From the NCBI GenBank assembly GCA_944470555.2, contig OX104127.1, forward strand, positions 41,405,934 through 41,469,933: a stretch of 64,000 nucleotides of DNA, given 5' to 3'. A model generated the notes under the pieces. It saw only the letters and a program-made list of their open reading frames with translations. It did not search any database and had not been told where the DNA came from. Positions 23,004 through 33,355 of this stretch are shown one piece after another. The stretch is from Heterobilharzia americana. Lineage: Eukaryota > Platyhelminthes > Trematoda > Strigeidida > Schistosomatidae. The position numbers and the translations under genes were made by a program. Every line of letters starts with the position of its first letter. Positions within the stretch are counted from its first letter, which is position 1.

Positions 23004-23261
23004 TCGTAGACATAAAAAGATCATAAGTATTAAATCTTATAAAAGTGTTAGATAACTAAGTATGGTGTACTGTGCAAAACAAATACTTACAAATTGGTTT
23101 AGAGCCATTGGGAAGAGTCTGTTGTTCTTGATATAAATTTTTCAGACTGTTTGATATTTCACCTACATAAACATTAAATAACAGTTATATGGTTCTGATA
23201 AGTAAGTTTTGATAATCATGACCATTTATCCTTTGACCTTACAAACAATCAAATCTATTAT

Positions 23262-23625
23262 TACAGGTTGGTACTCACCACAGAATGATATCAACTGTAG
23301 AATGATGGAAAACCTAGGAGCACCGGACAGCTGTTTCTTCCCAGAATGGGACTCCTCAGCAGTGTGCGCTCACAACAACCCCAGGGGACGAATCCAGGAC
23401 CTCCTAGTCCCGCGGCCAGCACTTTACCTCTAAGCCATTGGGTCGGGACCCAGTGGTTTATATTTCCTACTCCTGTCAGTTCATGAAATGGCACCACCTC
23501 CACCCAATGGTGTCACTGAGTAACTGTCTTCATGTTTGACCTGGTTAGCCCCACCAGTCACGACTTCTCATTGGAACTTCAGGAATCACCTCTCGAAGTG
23601 AGTCACTAATGAGCAAGAGATAAAT
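23262..23625 (-). mobile_element. 'T' SINE-like element T1
   Basis: Minus strand: a loop-derived segment (23500-23625), then the family mark GAACTGACAGGAG, a tRNA-like head (GACCCAATGGCTTAGAGG near 23455) and a body ending near 23262 with the family hallmark GACAGCTGTTTC read on plus. The T family is a local name for a tRNA-derived repeat whose A and B boxes are best preserved at 62945-63005. It matches half of the fold-back copies at 48.1-48.7 and 62.5-63.1 kb. Confidence 0.65.
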
Positions 23626-23667
23626 TCAATTTAGAGATCTGTGAGGATTTATTGATTAATTTCAGGT

Positions 23668-23785
23668 TGGTATTCATCATGGCCTGACATCAGTTGGAGA
23701 AAAATTAGAGACGTGGAAGCACTAGACAACTGTTTAGTCCTAGTATGGGACTCCTCAGCAGTGCGCACTCCATTAGGAATAGAAA
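23668..23785 (-). mobile_element. 'T' SINE-like element T2, partial
   Basis: The body end of the T family (GGTATTCATCATGG through GACTCCTCAGCAGTGCGC, read on plus). The tRNA-like head is missing. Confidence 0.65.
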
Positions 23786-24197
23786 CCAATGACCTACACT
23801 GAAATTAAACTAAATACGATAAGGCTAATTTCATTTCAGTCACTCACTCACTCACATTTAACATTCTAAATTTTGTTGATTTCGCACTTCTGAAATCACT
23901 ACCAGTACCAATGTTTCTGTAAAATTTGTAATTTAGAATAATAGGGATTATATTCAGTTTTAAAATGTTATGATTTCTAGTGAAAAACTTATATTCTGAA
24001 TATTCGCATACTTAACTGAAGTCATATAGCAACTAGTCTATTATTACTTCAGCTTCATGTGTAAAACTCAAGAATATGTACTCATCGTTTTTTTCTCATT
24101 TATATACAAAGAAAAAAGTTCCACTTATCATCAAAGCAGAATACAGTTTTCTTCGACAAGTCAATTTATTTTTGAGAATTACAACTTCTTATTGTTT
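23786..24197. other. no recognised feature
   Basis: AT-rich sequence between T and Sm-alpha-like elements. Confidence 0.45.
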
Positions 24198-24372
24198 GTT
24201 TGGTTGTGGCTAGCAGAAGAATCCAGGACCGCGTTTCGTCCTACTTCGGACTCGTCAGCTGCACGCACCTGTACCTCAGTGAGTGATGTTGTTACCAATG
24301 AAACTAGAACCTCATACCTATCGCTTCAAACGCCAAGGCGTTATCCACTATGCCAGGGAGGAATCGTAGCCA
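24198..24372 (-). mobile_element. Sm-alpha-like SINE S4 (left half of an inverted pair)
   Basis: Minus-strand copy from a degraded tRNA-like head (near 24310-24370) to the end CTGCTAGCCAC at about 24205. It contains an intact-looking hammerhead core (separate entry). It pairs head to head with S5 at 24415-24600 across a loop of about 45 bases. Confidence 0.82.
24220..24266 (-). ncRNA. hammerhead ribozyme core, intact-looking
   Basis: On the minus strand: CTGACGA (24258-24252), a perfect stem II GTCC/GGAC, GAAA (24237-24234) and cleavage-site GTC with C17 at 24227. All conserved core positions I can check are present. Stem III is minimal (two pairs), as in known Sm-alpha hammerheads. Stem I is weak because only three pairs next to the core (CAG/CTG) are clean, so activity may need dimerisation or may be low. 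Confidence 0.65.
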
Positions 24373-24414
24373 AAAAATAGTCAATAAATAGTAATAACTA
24401 CTATCCGTTTTACA

Positions 24415-24600
24415 AGAAGTGGCTATCGTTTCTCCGTGGCATAGTGGATAACGCCTTGGCGTTTGAGACGATGGGTATGCTGTTCGGGTCTCAGTGGGAA
24501 CAACATCACTCACTCAGGTGTAGGTGCATACAATTGACAAGTCCGAAGTAGGACGAAACGCGCGTCTTGGATTCTTCTGCTAGCCACAACCAAGTAAATT
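24415..24600 (+). mobile_element. Sm-alpha-like SINE S5 (right half of an inverted pair)
   Basis: Plus-strand partner of S4: tRNA-like A box near 24433-24455, body, then a hammerhead-like region at about 24527-24572. Here CTGACGA has become TTGACAA (24534-24540), changing both members of the C3-G8 pair to U-A. Stem II and GAAAC are kept. It ends CTGCTAGCCAC near 24590. Confidence 0.8.
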
Positions 24601-25129
24601 ACCTTAATTAACATTCAGGCAATAGAGAGGCATCCGATAGGAACCCGTGTACCAAACAGAGGTCGACCAATCCAATCCCATAAAACAACAGAGAATTCCA
24701 AGCCTTTCAATAAATAGTAACTCATTCCTTCTTAAATATGTAGGTTGACCCTTTGAGCTTTGGCACGGCGTTTTAAATGTCAAGAAAGTCATAAATAAAT
24801 AATGCAACACTATTTCTAAGCGTATCTTGGTACTTTTGCAGTGGTTATACCTCTCACCTCTTTTTTATATTTTCAGTATTGTTACTTAAAATAAGAATAG
24901 TAACTGAGTAGGAGGCAGTCAGTAACTTTACCCTACAGTGGATTCTATATAATCCATACTACTTATATTCGTGGTTGATGAAGTTTGAAAAAGTAAATTA
25001 GGGTTCTGCAGATTGCTAATCCAATAAACTAATATTGACTAGAATTCGATGCGAAACTGACAGTTATACTTTAATTTTAATGAAATATTTTCTCATAAAA
25101 ATTGTCAGGAATTCAACCCATTTTTCGCA
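24601..25129. other. no recognised feature
   Basis: AT-rich sequence. Nothing recognised. Confidence 0.45.
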
Positions 25130-25345
25130 TCATAACAAACATGTAGGTTTGAAAGTTGTTATCATCATAAATTGACATGAATTGAAGAACCACTGAGAAC
25201 GTTGGAGCATTGGACAGCTGTTTAGACATGATTTTGAATTCATCAGCAGTCTATCCCCTGTACAACCCTGCAAGTGATCCAGCTCAAGACTGTCAATTTT
25301 TACGGTAAGTGAGTAACCATTCAGCCATTGGATTGAAATGTGAAG
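25130..25345 (-). mobile_element. 'T' SINE-like element T3, decayed
   Basis: Recognisable by GACAGCTGTTTAGACATGA, TCATCAGCAG and CCATTCAGCCATTGGATTG, the same order as in better copies, but strongly diverged. Confidence 0.55.
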
Positions 25346-25469
25346 TCTACTAATTCCTACTTCTATCACTTGACGACATAGCTCAGGTACCATCTAATTT
25401 TATAGGTAGGTATACTTTACACTCTCAAGTTGGTCGTATTGCAACGTACTGTCTGTGTGAGACCTGACA

Positions 25470-25575
25470 GTTCTGGACTCGTATGGTAGTACGTATGCAC
25501 TTCTGAAACGGTATCCAGTGCTCTCAGATTTTTAATGGTTCTCGAACTGACGTCAACCCGTTATGAAAACTGCTT
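25470..25575 (+). mobile_element. 'T' SINE-like fragment, opposite orientation to T3
   Basis: The plus strand carries CCAGTGCTCTCAG then TTAATGGTTCTC, the body end of the T family. With T3 at 25130-25345 it forms a decayed inverted pair. Confidence 0.5.
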
Positions 25576-25924
25576 TCATATGACTGAATCCATACAAACC
25601 AACAACTGAAAAGTTAAGGTTATCTAAGGATGTTACCAAAGCCTAGAATGAAAAGCTTTTACAACACTGGATTTTTCACTTTCAGCAAACTTAGTCGCAC
25701 TTAAAAGTGAATAACAGGAATTTAATGCAGACACTTTGACTTGTTTAAGTCACATCAACTGTTTATGCTCCCATCATTACAGCTACTCTAACTCAGTGCT
25801 CATGAAGTGAACTACTCGAGTACCGTTAACCATTATGCTTTGGGAGTAGCAAAAGCCACTAACTAAACAACAGATACAACTTATAACAGTTCATATCTTT
25901 CCCATTTGAAAAGACTTTTAATGA
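25576..25924. other. no recognised feature
   Basis: AT-rich spacer. Nothing recognised. Confidence 0.4.
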
Positions 25925-26330
25925 TGCATAGTGGCTAGTAGTGGAATCTAGGATGCGCGTTTTTGTCCTGTTTGTGACTCGTCAGCTGGAGGTACATGCC
26001 TCCCAGGGAGCGATTTTGTCTCAACTAGAGTTCGAATCCAAGAACGGTCGCTTCAAACGCCAGAGCTTTACTCGCAAGGCCATCAAGTCACAATAGCGAC
26101 TTCTTGTCCAATAAGTTTAGTTTATATGATGTTGCTTGTATTATCCCCGTTGTTAATTGGACCGAACTGATCGACCTCTTTTGGTATATAGGTTCCTGTG
26201 CGGCTGCCTCGATATTTCCTGTATCTTCAGTTGTGATATTAGTTATGGGCAGTAGTTAGCAGTAGAATCCAAGATATGGATTTCATACTATTTTGGACTC
26301 TTCAGCTGGATGTACCTGCCTCTAATAAAC
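25925..26330 (-). mobile_element. Sm-alpha-like SINE group S6 plus flanking module
   Basis: Three parts, all minus-oriented. A SINE copy at 25925-26105 has an intact CTGACGA but AAAA in place of GAAA (G12 lost). The ~110-base flanking module lies at 26125-26225 (CTCTTTTGGTATATAGG). A second SINE end at 26250-26330 has CTGAAGA and GAAA kept but a poorly pairing stem II. The repeated order SINE-module-SINE suggests two adjacent or nested insertions. Confidence 0.7.
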
Positions 26331-26754
26331 GACAGAATAGTGTAAGCAACAGAGTAAACAACAGTAAAACTATCATAATACATAAATGCAATTATCCAGG
26401 TAATTATACATGAGCAGATTAATAAAGTTTCGCGTAGATTACAAAGCTAGAATAGAACAGGCGGAAATACCAGTTTTTGTACAGACTTCTTTTAAGCTAA
26501 TTCATTTCAACACGTGTGGAATACGCTCAACTGAACAGGACTTGGGAAAGTTATGTTTGTTTATCTGAACAGTAATAATTAAAGGCATTGTTTAAATGTT
26601 ATGAAAAGTTGATATTTCAAACCAGATAATCATAACTGTTCCTCATCCACATGCTGACAGTAACTGAAAATAAACAAATTTGAAGTTTTTAATACTGTCA
26701 GGATACTATTTAAATCCAAAGTGGTTGACAGACAGTGACTGGACGTCATTCATG
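26331..26754. other. no recognised feature
   Basis: AT-rich sequence before the R3 insertion. Confidence 0.45.
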
Positions 26755-26766
26755 TATAACAGTTAA

Positions 26767-28430
26767 TAAAACCTCGCCTTGTTAACTAGTTCAATAGTCA
26801 TTAGCCGGTCCTAAGCCCCGACAAACACGGAAGGATGTTCATACCGCTGACAACCCTAACCCACAAAACAAATCTAACCACTACAGAAACTTCAAAGCAC
26901 AAACAAAATATAAAAATTAATAACAAAATCATTCCTCACTGCAATCGGAGAGGCGAAATGACAACACTCGGTGAAAGCCTGCCTTCAGGAAGCCAACTGG
27001 TCGATGTGTCTTCTCTGCCTCGATGAAAGCGAAAGTAAACATGGGAACATGGAATGTCCGCACGATGTTTGAAACCAGCAAGACAGCCCAGATTGCAAAC
27101 GAGATGAAGAGGTATCACACTGAAGTGCTTGGAATTTGGGAAAGCAGGTGGAATGGGAGTGGACTCTCCAAACTGTCAACTGGAGAGGAGTCATTAATCT
27201 ACTCCGATATTGTCACCCAGATGACAACCACGAGCACACTGAGTTCTCCAGTGCCTATCATCATGTCCCCAACATCATCGAAGGCCCTCATGTAGTGGGA
27301 ACCAATCTCCTCCACTATCAGAATTATAACACCAAGGTTCAACTCAGGAGGAAGGAAGGAAGGAAGGAAGGTCACAATGATACAATGCTACACAGTGCAT
27401 CTACAAATAATGCAGATCGTGAGAAAAAGGAGGAATTCTACACACAACTGCAATCAACACTGGACAAGATCTCACTCCAGTTGGCGACATCAAAACTTAT
27501 TCTAGTGGGTAGAGTGACATGAATGCCGAACTGGGAGCAGACAACACAGGAAGAGAATCAATCATGGGTTGAGAAGTGATCGGTGAGGTGATGAATGAGA
27601 ATGGAGAATTGTTTGCAGAATTCTGTGCATTCAACGATTTGGTGATTGCAGTGAGGCACAGTGTGTTCAATCACGAGGGTATCCACAAAGAGATATGGAT
27701 TTCATCAGACACCAGGACACACTAAATCAAAAATCAGATCGACTTCATCTCAATGTGAAGAAAGTGGAGAAGCAGCCTACTTGACACTGACTAGGTCAAC
27801 AAGGGGAGAAGATAGAGGGTTAACACCACTCACCATCCAGTGCAAGGAACCTGACTTCCAAATCAAGTTGAAAGCCTTCAAGCAAGTTGGTGATAGACTA
27901 CAGTTGAAGTTCAACACCTGGAACACGAACTGAAAGACGAAACTACAAAGTAAATCTTCACTTCAGTCAGCCATCAAAAGACAAAATGGGAGATATCGAG
28001 GAACATCTGTGAAGAAACCTGTGTGGAATAACACTGGAAGTCTTTGAAAGCTCTGTGGAAATAAACCTGTGCAGCCGTATTAGGAGGGAAGAAGAAAGAA
28101 GATAAGTAATGGAGTGGATGTCAATGGATACCTGGAAGGTGATAGAACAGGGAGAGGAGGATGGTGAAGCTGAAGGAAGTGGAGACGGATTACGCATACA
28201 CTGAGTAGGCCGATTGGGGACATCACGTGTCAGGCACTCGAGTGGAACCCAGATGGGAAACGACGAGTTGGGCGTCCGAGGTGAGGGTGACATGGAGGAG
28301 ATGGTGCGAGGAGGAAATGAGAGCCTGTGGGCAGTGGTGGAGCTAGGTTCAAAAGATTTTAGAGATCAGAGTGTGATGGAGGCGTGCTACTGAATCCCTA
28401 TGTTCCACTAGGAACGCAAGGGACAAATAA
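26767..28430 (+). mobile_element. RTE-like LINE copy R3, both ends, lacks reverse transcriptase, 12-bp TSD
   Basis: Begins with the family 5' end near 26771. Start ATG at 27023 gives MKAKVNMGTWNVRTMFETSK. The endonuclease part follows in broken frames (NNADREKKEEFYTQLQSTLD near 27400, MPNWEQ region near 27520). A short run of GGAA repeats at 27349-27369 lies inside. Near 28170 the sequence jumps from the pre-RT linker straight to the 3'-terminal block, so the whole RT is missing. The jump lies in a GCTGAAG/GCAGAAG motif present at both break points in other copies. Ends carry a perfect 12-base direct repeat TATAACAGTTAA (26755-26766, 28431-28442). It is nearly identical to R4b (36859-38578, opposite strand) up to the jump. 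Confidence 0.9.
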
Positions 28431-28442
28431 TATAACAGTTAA

Positions 28443-28661
28443 CAAATTTATGTACTGCTTAGTCACGATATGCCATAGTATATGATGTGTTGATGCTATA
28501 ATGTGGTTAAATATATCATTTAGACATATTCTGTTGTTTTTCAAAGGACATGTCACACAACGCATGTGTGTTTATACAGTTGAAATATGTTAGTTCCAAA
28601 GACCTGAAAATTTTACTTTCATAAGGGAGTGAACAATGGGCATAAATTGTTTTCTTCGCGT
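28443..28661. other. no recognised feature
   Basis: Short AT-rich spacer between R3 and a putative MITE. Confidence 0.4.
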
Positions 28662-28663
28662 TA

Positions 28664-29165
28664 GCCCAGCCAACAAATACATTTTGAGATTTCTGGCTAA
28701 AAAATGGCACTAAAAACTTTGGGATTATTGCCGAAATGCATCGTCGCGCCCGAAGATATCAACAGTTTCCCAAAAAAATCCCAAATCTGTCAAACTGCGC
28801 CCAAACATTTACTAAAAGTGGTGTACGGGAAAACGTATCCCCGTATTACGGGCTAACTTACGGAACTGTAGAAAAGTGTAAATTACTTCGGAAACTGCGG
28901 GAAAAGTGTTGCATCGCCCTTGGTTTTTCAGCTGAAATTCATCCCTAAGTTGCTGAAGTTAACCCTAAGTTTATACCGGATGGGACATTTGGTATTTGTG
29001 TATTCTTTGGAGTAGTATACGCGATGTGCAAAGTTGCAAAGTTCTTTAATCTTCCTAAAAATTAAACTTTTGGGATCTGTCCAAAAGTTCCAAACTGCAC
29101 CCGAAATTGACTTCGGGATCTACGCAAAAATGTCAAAGTGCACGCAAAGTCTTTGCTGGCTGGGA
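28664..29165. mobile_element. putative MITE with short terminal inverted repeats
   Basis: The outer ends are GCCCAGCCAACAAA (28664) and TTTGCTGGCTGGGA (29152-29165), imperfect inverted repeats of about 14 bases, flanked on both sides by TA (28662-28663, 29166-29167). Inside are several diverged subterminal repeats with the themes CGGGATCT, AAACTGCRCCCGAAA and CAAAGTGCACGC. Composition is richer in CG dinucleotides than the surroundings. There is no transposase frame. A TA flank would fit a Tc1/mariner-type non-autonomous element, but the TIRs are short, so the class is uncertain. Confidence 0.45.
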
Positions 29166-29167
29166 TA

Positions 29168-30044
29168 TATAAACCTTCTAAGTAGATCAATGATATACAC
29201 ACAAATCATATTGGTTTTGTAGGTGCGAAAAGTAAGATCAGAGTCTGTATAATCCGTATTTAAGTTTCTCTTAAGCTATGGGATCTTTATGCCATTTAAA
29301 AATATTAACAAGTAAATTTTATTAGAAACTGGTTAACTTAGGAATGACATAAAAGTACAATAATCTAGTGAAGTATACTAATGAACTCCAATGTTCAGTT
29401 TAGTATCAGGCTGTTACGTTAAATTTATCTTTACACTCAGATTGAGGTGATTAGTCATGCATCTGGATCAAGTCTACGTGGAATAATTCATCTCTTATCC
29501 AGTAGTATATTCATGGGTTCCTGACTAAAATCACTATACAGTGATAAATTATTATTTGACAGTTTTGTAGAAAATAAAATGTATATTTGCCTCTCTCTGA
29601 TGTGTAACCAAGGGATACTTACAGCCATAAAATTTATATTTCAAATTTATTCTCAAATATATCTAGACGATTTAAAGGAGATAGATAATGGTATGAAGAA
29701 CATTGTAACCTTTAATTTACTGTTATGAAATGCAGGTATTAGTGATAATATAACTGTTTACTAAACAAACTTGGAAACTTAAATTTCAGTTTGATTTATC
29801 TCTATATAAATGTTATCATTATTATTGGTTTTAAGGCTAGTCTTATATTTTCTCTATGTTTACTGTTAGTCTAGAAGGTAAGGTCAAGGTCCACTTTGTA
29901 AAGATGTCATCCGATAATTGAGGACATTATTTAAATCCATTACTTTCTGATTTTATAAATTAGAATAAAAAAATATAGCCTTAATGGGTTGGCAGATGGT
30001 GAGATCATAGAGACCTTTGTTTGAAGGACTCGACTTACAAATGT
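29168..30044. other. no recognised feature
   Basis: Very AT-rich sequence with no coding or repeat similarity recognised. Confidence 0.45.
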
Positions 30045-30300
30045 CATACATTTAGTTCCTTTGACAAATTTGAACAATAGAGGAACAAAAACACTTTTAG
30101 AATAAGATGAGGTTATTTTAATTCACAGCCTTTCATCAACTGCAAACAGCCTACAGTTGAAATGAAGTATTAGTAGTAATAATAGTATGACATACTTTAA
30201 ATATATGTAGAATTAAATGGAGATTTGAAATCTACGAATAACTATAAGGTAGTGAGTCAAGGAAATGTAGGATTAATAATTATAAATCCTAATGAAAATC
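30045..30300. repeat. dispersed ~250-bp module (copy 2)
   Basis: Diverged direct copy of 5515-5770. It lies directly before a Penelope-like element, and a partial inverted copy lies after it at 31890-31970. Confidence 0.55.
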
Positions 30301-30339
30301 AGCAGCATTTTGTCCATGATAAATTCATTTTGTCACAAA

Positions 30340-31600
30340 TTGACTAGTCGGTAGGCAAAGAAATTGGAACCCGTCAGAAAAAGGTTCGCTAATCCTAACT
30401 TAAATGACACATTCCAATCTTCTTAAGAACTGGATAGATTAGACATCTCATATAAATTCATGGTATCATTTGATATTTCTTCATTGTTTACGAACATACC
30501 AGTGGATGAAATGATAGACATAATCCGTCAACAGTCTGATCTACTACCATTGCCGAAAACAGAACTCAAACAATGACTCCTCCTCTGTACAAAAGGTGTT
30601 CAGTTCCAGTTTGATCATCAACTATGCTGGCAAAATAATGGAGTGGCTATGGGTTCACCACTAGGACCTATCCTGGCTGATATCTCCATGGCTCATCTCG
30701 AGCGAACAGTCTGAACTCCGAGACCAAGGAAACGATGATACTTTCATTGTTTGTGATAACGTGAATCATGTATCAAAATTGTTCGACACCTTCAATCAAA
30801 CTCATTCAAATAATAATTTTACAATGAAATTAGAAAATGAGGACAGATTCAATTTTTTGGATCTAAGTATAAGATGGAGATGTGATAGAACTGTTGAGAA
30901 AACTATCAATAGGAAAGACAAATAGATTAGTCAGTACCTTCACCACAATAGTTTCTATCCTGCTAGCTATAAGCGTGGTTTAGTCAGGAGGCTGTTCACT
31001 AGGATCAGAACGCTGCGCTCAAAAGGTAAACAAAAAGAAGAATTCGGTATAATTGAGAGGCCTGTTATAGAGAAAGGATATCCGACGAAATTTATCATGA
31101 AGCATGGAAAAGAGAGATGAAAACACCCAACTGTTGATGAGAAGCCTGTTTCCCTTTGTCTAGCATTCAAGGGTGACGAGATATTTGAAAGAACAGACAG
31201 AAGAGTAAAAGCTGCACTTAAAAGGACCTTCCCTGCTGCCAGACTGATCTCAGTTTATGATACAGTATGCTCAATAACACAGTCGAAATAGACAAATACC
31301 CATCTTACATCACCTTCAACTACATACATCAACTCACTTGTCCCTGTGGAAGCAAGTACATAGGACGGACCGAAAGAAGGGCGTCTACTCGATCTTATGA
31401 GCGTATTCTGAGAAATCTGCGTCTGAAAGGTAGCAGTGTCTTTACCAGCCCAATTACTAGGCACCTGATGGAAACACGACATCAAATAGATGTTCCTCAA
31501 TCCTTCAGGATAGTCAGTAAAAAGAACGCCATCTTTATTAAGGCTTTTTTTGGGAGCTTTCGCTATCAAACATTTTCATCCTGACCTATGTACTCAGAAA
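30340..31600 (+). mobile_element. Penelope-like element, type 2 (RT core and GIY-YIG-type end)
   Basis: Plus strand in order: VSFDISSLFTNIPVDEMIDI near 30460 (RT motif A), KGVQFQFDHQLCWQN then GVAMGSPLGPILADISMA near 30640 (motif B), NDDTFIVCDNVN near 30735 (motif C with both catalytic aspartates), NFLDLSIRWR near 30855, RRLFTRIRTLRSKG near 30990, then KPVSLCLAFKGDEI near 31145 and LISVYDTVCSI near 31245. After a frameshift, 31267-31584 encodes a GIY-YIG-type endonuclease part (CPCGSKYIGRTERRASTR, ITRHLMETRH). Several stops and frameshifts and no N-terminus. Type 2 differs from the type-1 element at 7.3-8.7 kb in motif B (GSPLGPILAD versus GSPISGLIAEA). Confidence 0.87.
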
Positions 31601-32429
31601 GTGACTGTAACTAACCTTTCGTTACCCTGGTAACTGCATATGATATTTTTGCATGTTTACGTATACTGTCTTCTTTTTTTGACTGCATAATTTCTTCATT
31701 AATTACTTACTGACTGTCAAACACGATTATTCAGTTTTTCATGTGGTTCTGTAGCCTACCTGCTCTTAAACAGTCCCTCCTTTTACACTGATCTTCATTT
31801 TTTGTATCCCCCTCCACTCCAAAGTTCCAGAATTTGCAGTCTCATGAGGTATGCATTACCACTGATTTTCACTAAGACTAGTAATCATCAATCCTGTGTT
31901 TCCTTGACTCACTCCCTTACAGTTACTCCTGCATTTGAAATCTCCATTTATTTCTGCGCATTTTAAGTCTGTTGAGTCGATTATCGGCCTTTAGGTCAAC
32001 AAGAGGTCATGAAAATGGATTGCTGTAGGGTGAAATAGTGAGTAGGTTCAACAGACAGAAAGAGATTACGTAATCTTGGTTGTATTGTGTGCTCAATACA
32101 ACCAAGACCATCCACCCTAGCTACAAATATTCTCCACGATTATGTATTCATATTACGTACAAGTAAAATATGAAGTTGATTAAAGTGGTGACTAAGAAGT
32201 CAGAAATAACGATAGTAATTGTAATCAACAGTCAGAGTAAAGTATTACGAAACTGTTTAATGAGAGATTGGAACTAACATGTTAAGACGTAGGAAAGTAA
32301 ACCTTGAAGTAAAAATGAAATAATGGTCAGTCAGTAAGAGTAAGATGAATATTAAGGTAATAGAGAAACTCTAGGAAGGATTATGATCAGGCCAAAATAA
32401 GAGAGTCTGCCTACCTCATCTCTTCTCTA
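31601..32429. other. Penelope-associated non-coding sequence
   Basis: Contains an inverted fragment of the 250-bp module (31890-31970), a small hairpin near 32075-32110 (GGTTGTATTG/CAATACAACC) and a stretch at 32090-32135 (CAACCAAGACCATC and GCTACAAATATTCTCC) that also occurs at the 3' end of the type-1 Penelope element (7385-7440). Confidence 0.5.
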
Positions 32430-33190
32430 CTCAGAACTCAGGCTTTAACTGCTGGATTGCCAACGCCACTGTTAAACGTAAGTCACGAATCCGCACTCCT
32501 TTGAGCCGTTTGGCTCGACTTTGTATGAGATTTTGAATGAAAACTGTGGGGAAGAGACATAAACATAGTTGAACAAATGATCCAAGATAAACTGTGCTTG
32601 ACTTGCGTTCTCCTCTGAACACCTAAACTGGATAATCCTCGGAGATGAGTTTAGAAAGACTGCGCTTTGTGAGGCCAACACAATCAACTCCAGAAGACCA
32701 TTTGCAGTTCGATGGCACAGAGTGTTTTTTAAACCTTCCAGTATTTCTACTACTTTATTCCACATGAATGCAATATTCGTGAATTAGATTTTCCTAGAAA
32801 TAGGAGGAACTTATTCTTGTCGTTGTTTCGGCTTCTTTTTTTTATAAACCTCCGGGGATAGCCATGCTGAAGAAGTACTTTTCGAAGATGTGTAGTGTGT
32901 AGTATGTCATTTGTGCAAATTCTTCTTATTCGTGGGCTGAGCGAACGAATAAGGTTTTTTCGGCTTCGTAGTGTTCAACTTTGGAAATGAGTGTATTGCT
33001 CATTCGAAGTTGACTTCTTTAAGGAGCAAGAATCTATCCGAATATCTGAAACTATAAGGTTCTGTGGTCCCACGACCTTATGCACTGCCGAAGGTACACA
33101 AGAAGTATGCTCCTCTCGGTTAGATTTTGAATGTGAATAATTTTCCGTACCATGCAATTGCTCAGTGGCTGACTGAAATTATTCAACCAG
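32430..33190 (+). mobile_element. Penelope-like element, N-terminal part
   Basis: The clearest block is near 33060-33190: VVPRPYALPKVHKKYAPLG followed by PYHAIAQWLTEIIQPVRSQ across a frame change. This is the conserved segment in front of RT motif A in Penelope-like elements. Upstream sequence from 32430 contains decayed frames that fit the N-terminal region. It follows the C-terminal end of another copy (30340-31600) on the same strand. An Sm-alpha-like SINE begins at its right edge. Confidence 0.7.
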
Positions 33191-33355
33191 TGAGAAGTCA
33201 GTGGCCTACTGGATAAAGCTGTGGCATTTGAAGCCATCGTTTCCTGGCTTGAGTCTTAGTGGGGACAACATTGCCCACTAGGAGGCAGACACATTCTGCT
33301 GAAGAGTCCCAAATTGGACGGAACGTGAGTCCTGGACTACACTATCCACCAATGA
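33190..33355 (+). mobile_element. Sm-alpha-like SINE S7
   Basis: A tRNA-like head (AGTGGCCTACTGGATAAAGC near 33200) and a degraded B box precede a hammerhead-like stretch with CTGAAGA and a good stem II (GTCC/GGAC) but GGAA in place of GAAA. Probably inactive. It interrupts Penelope sequence. Confidence 0.7.
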
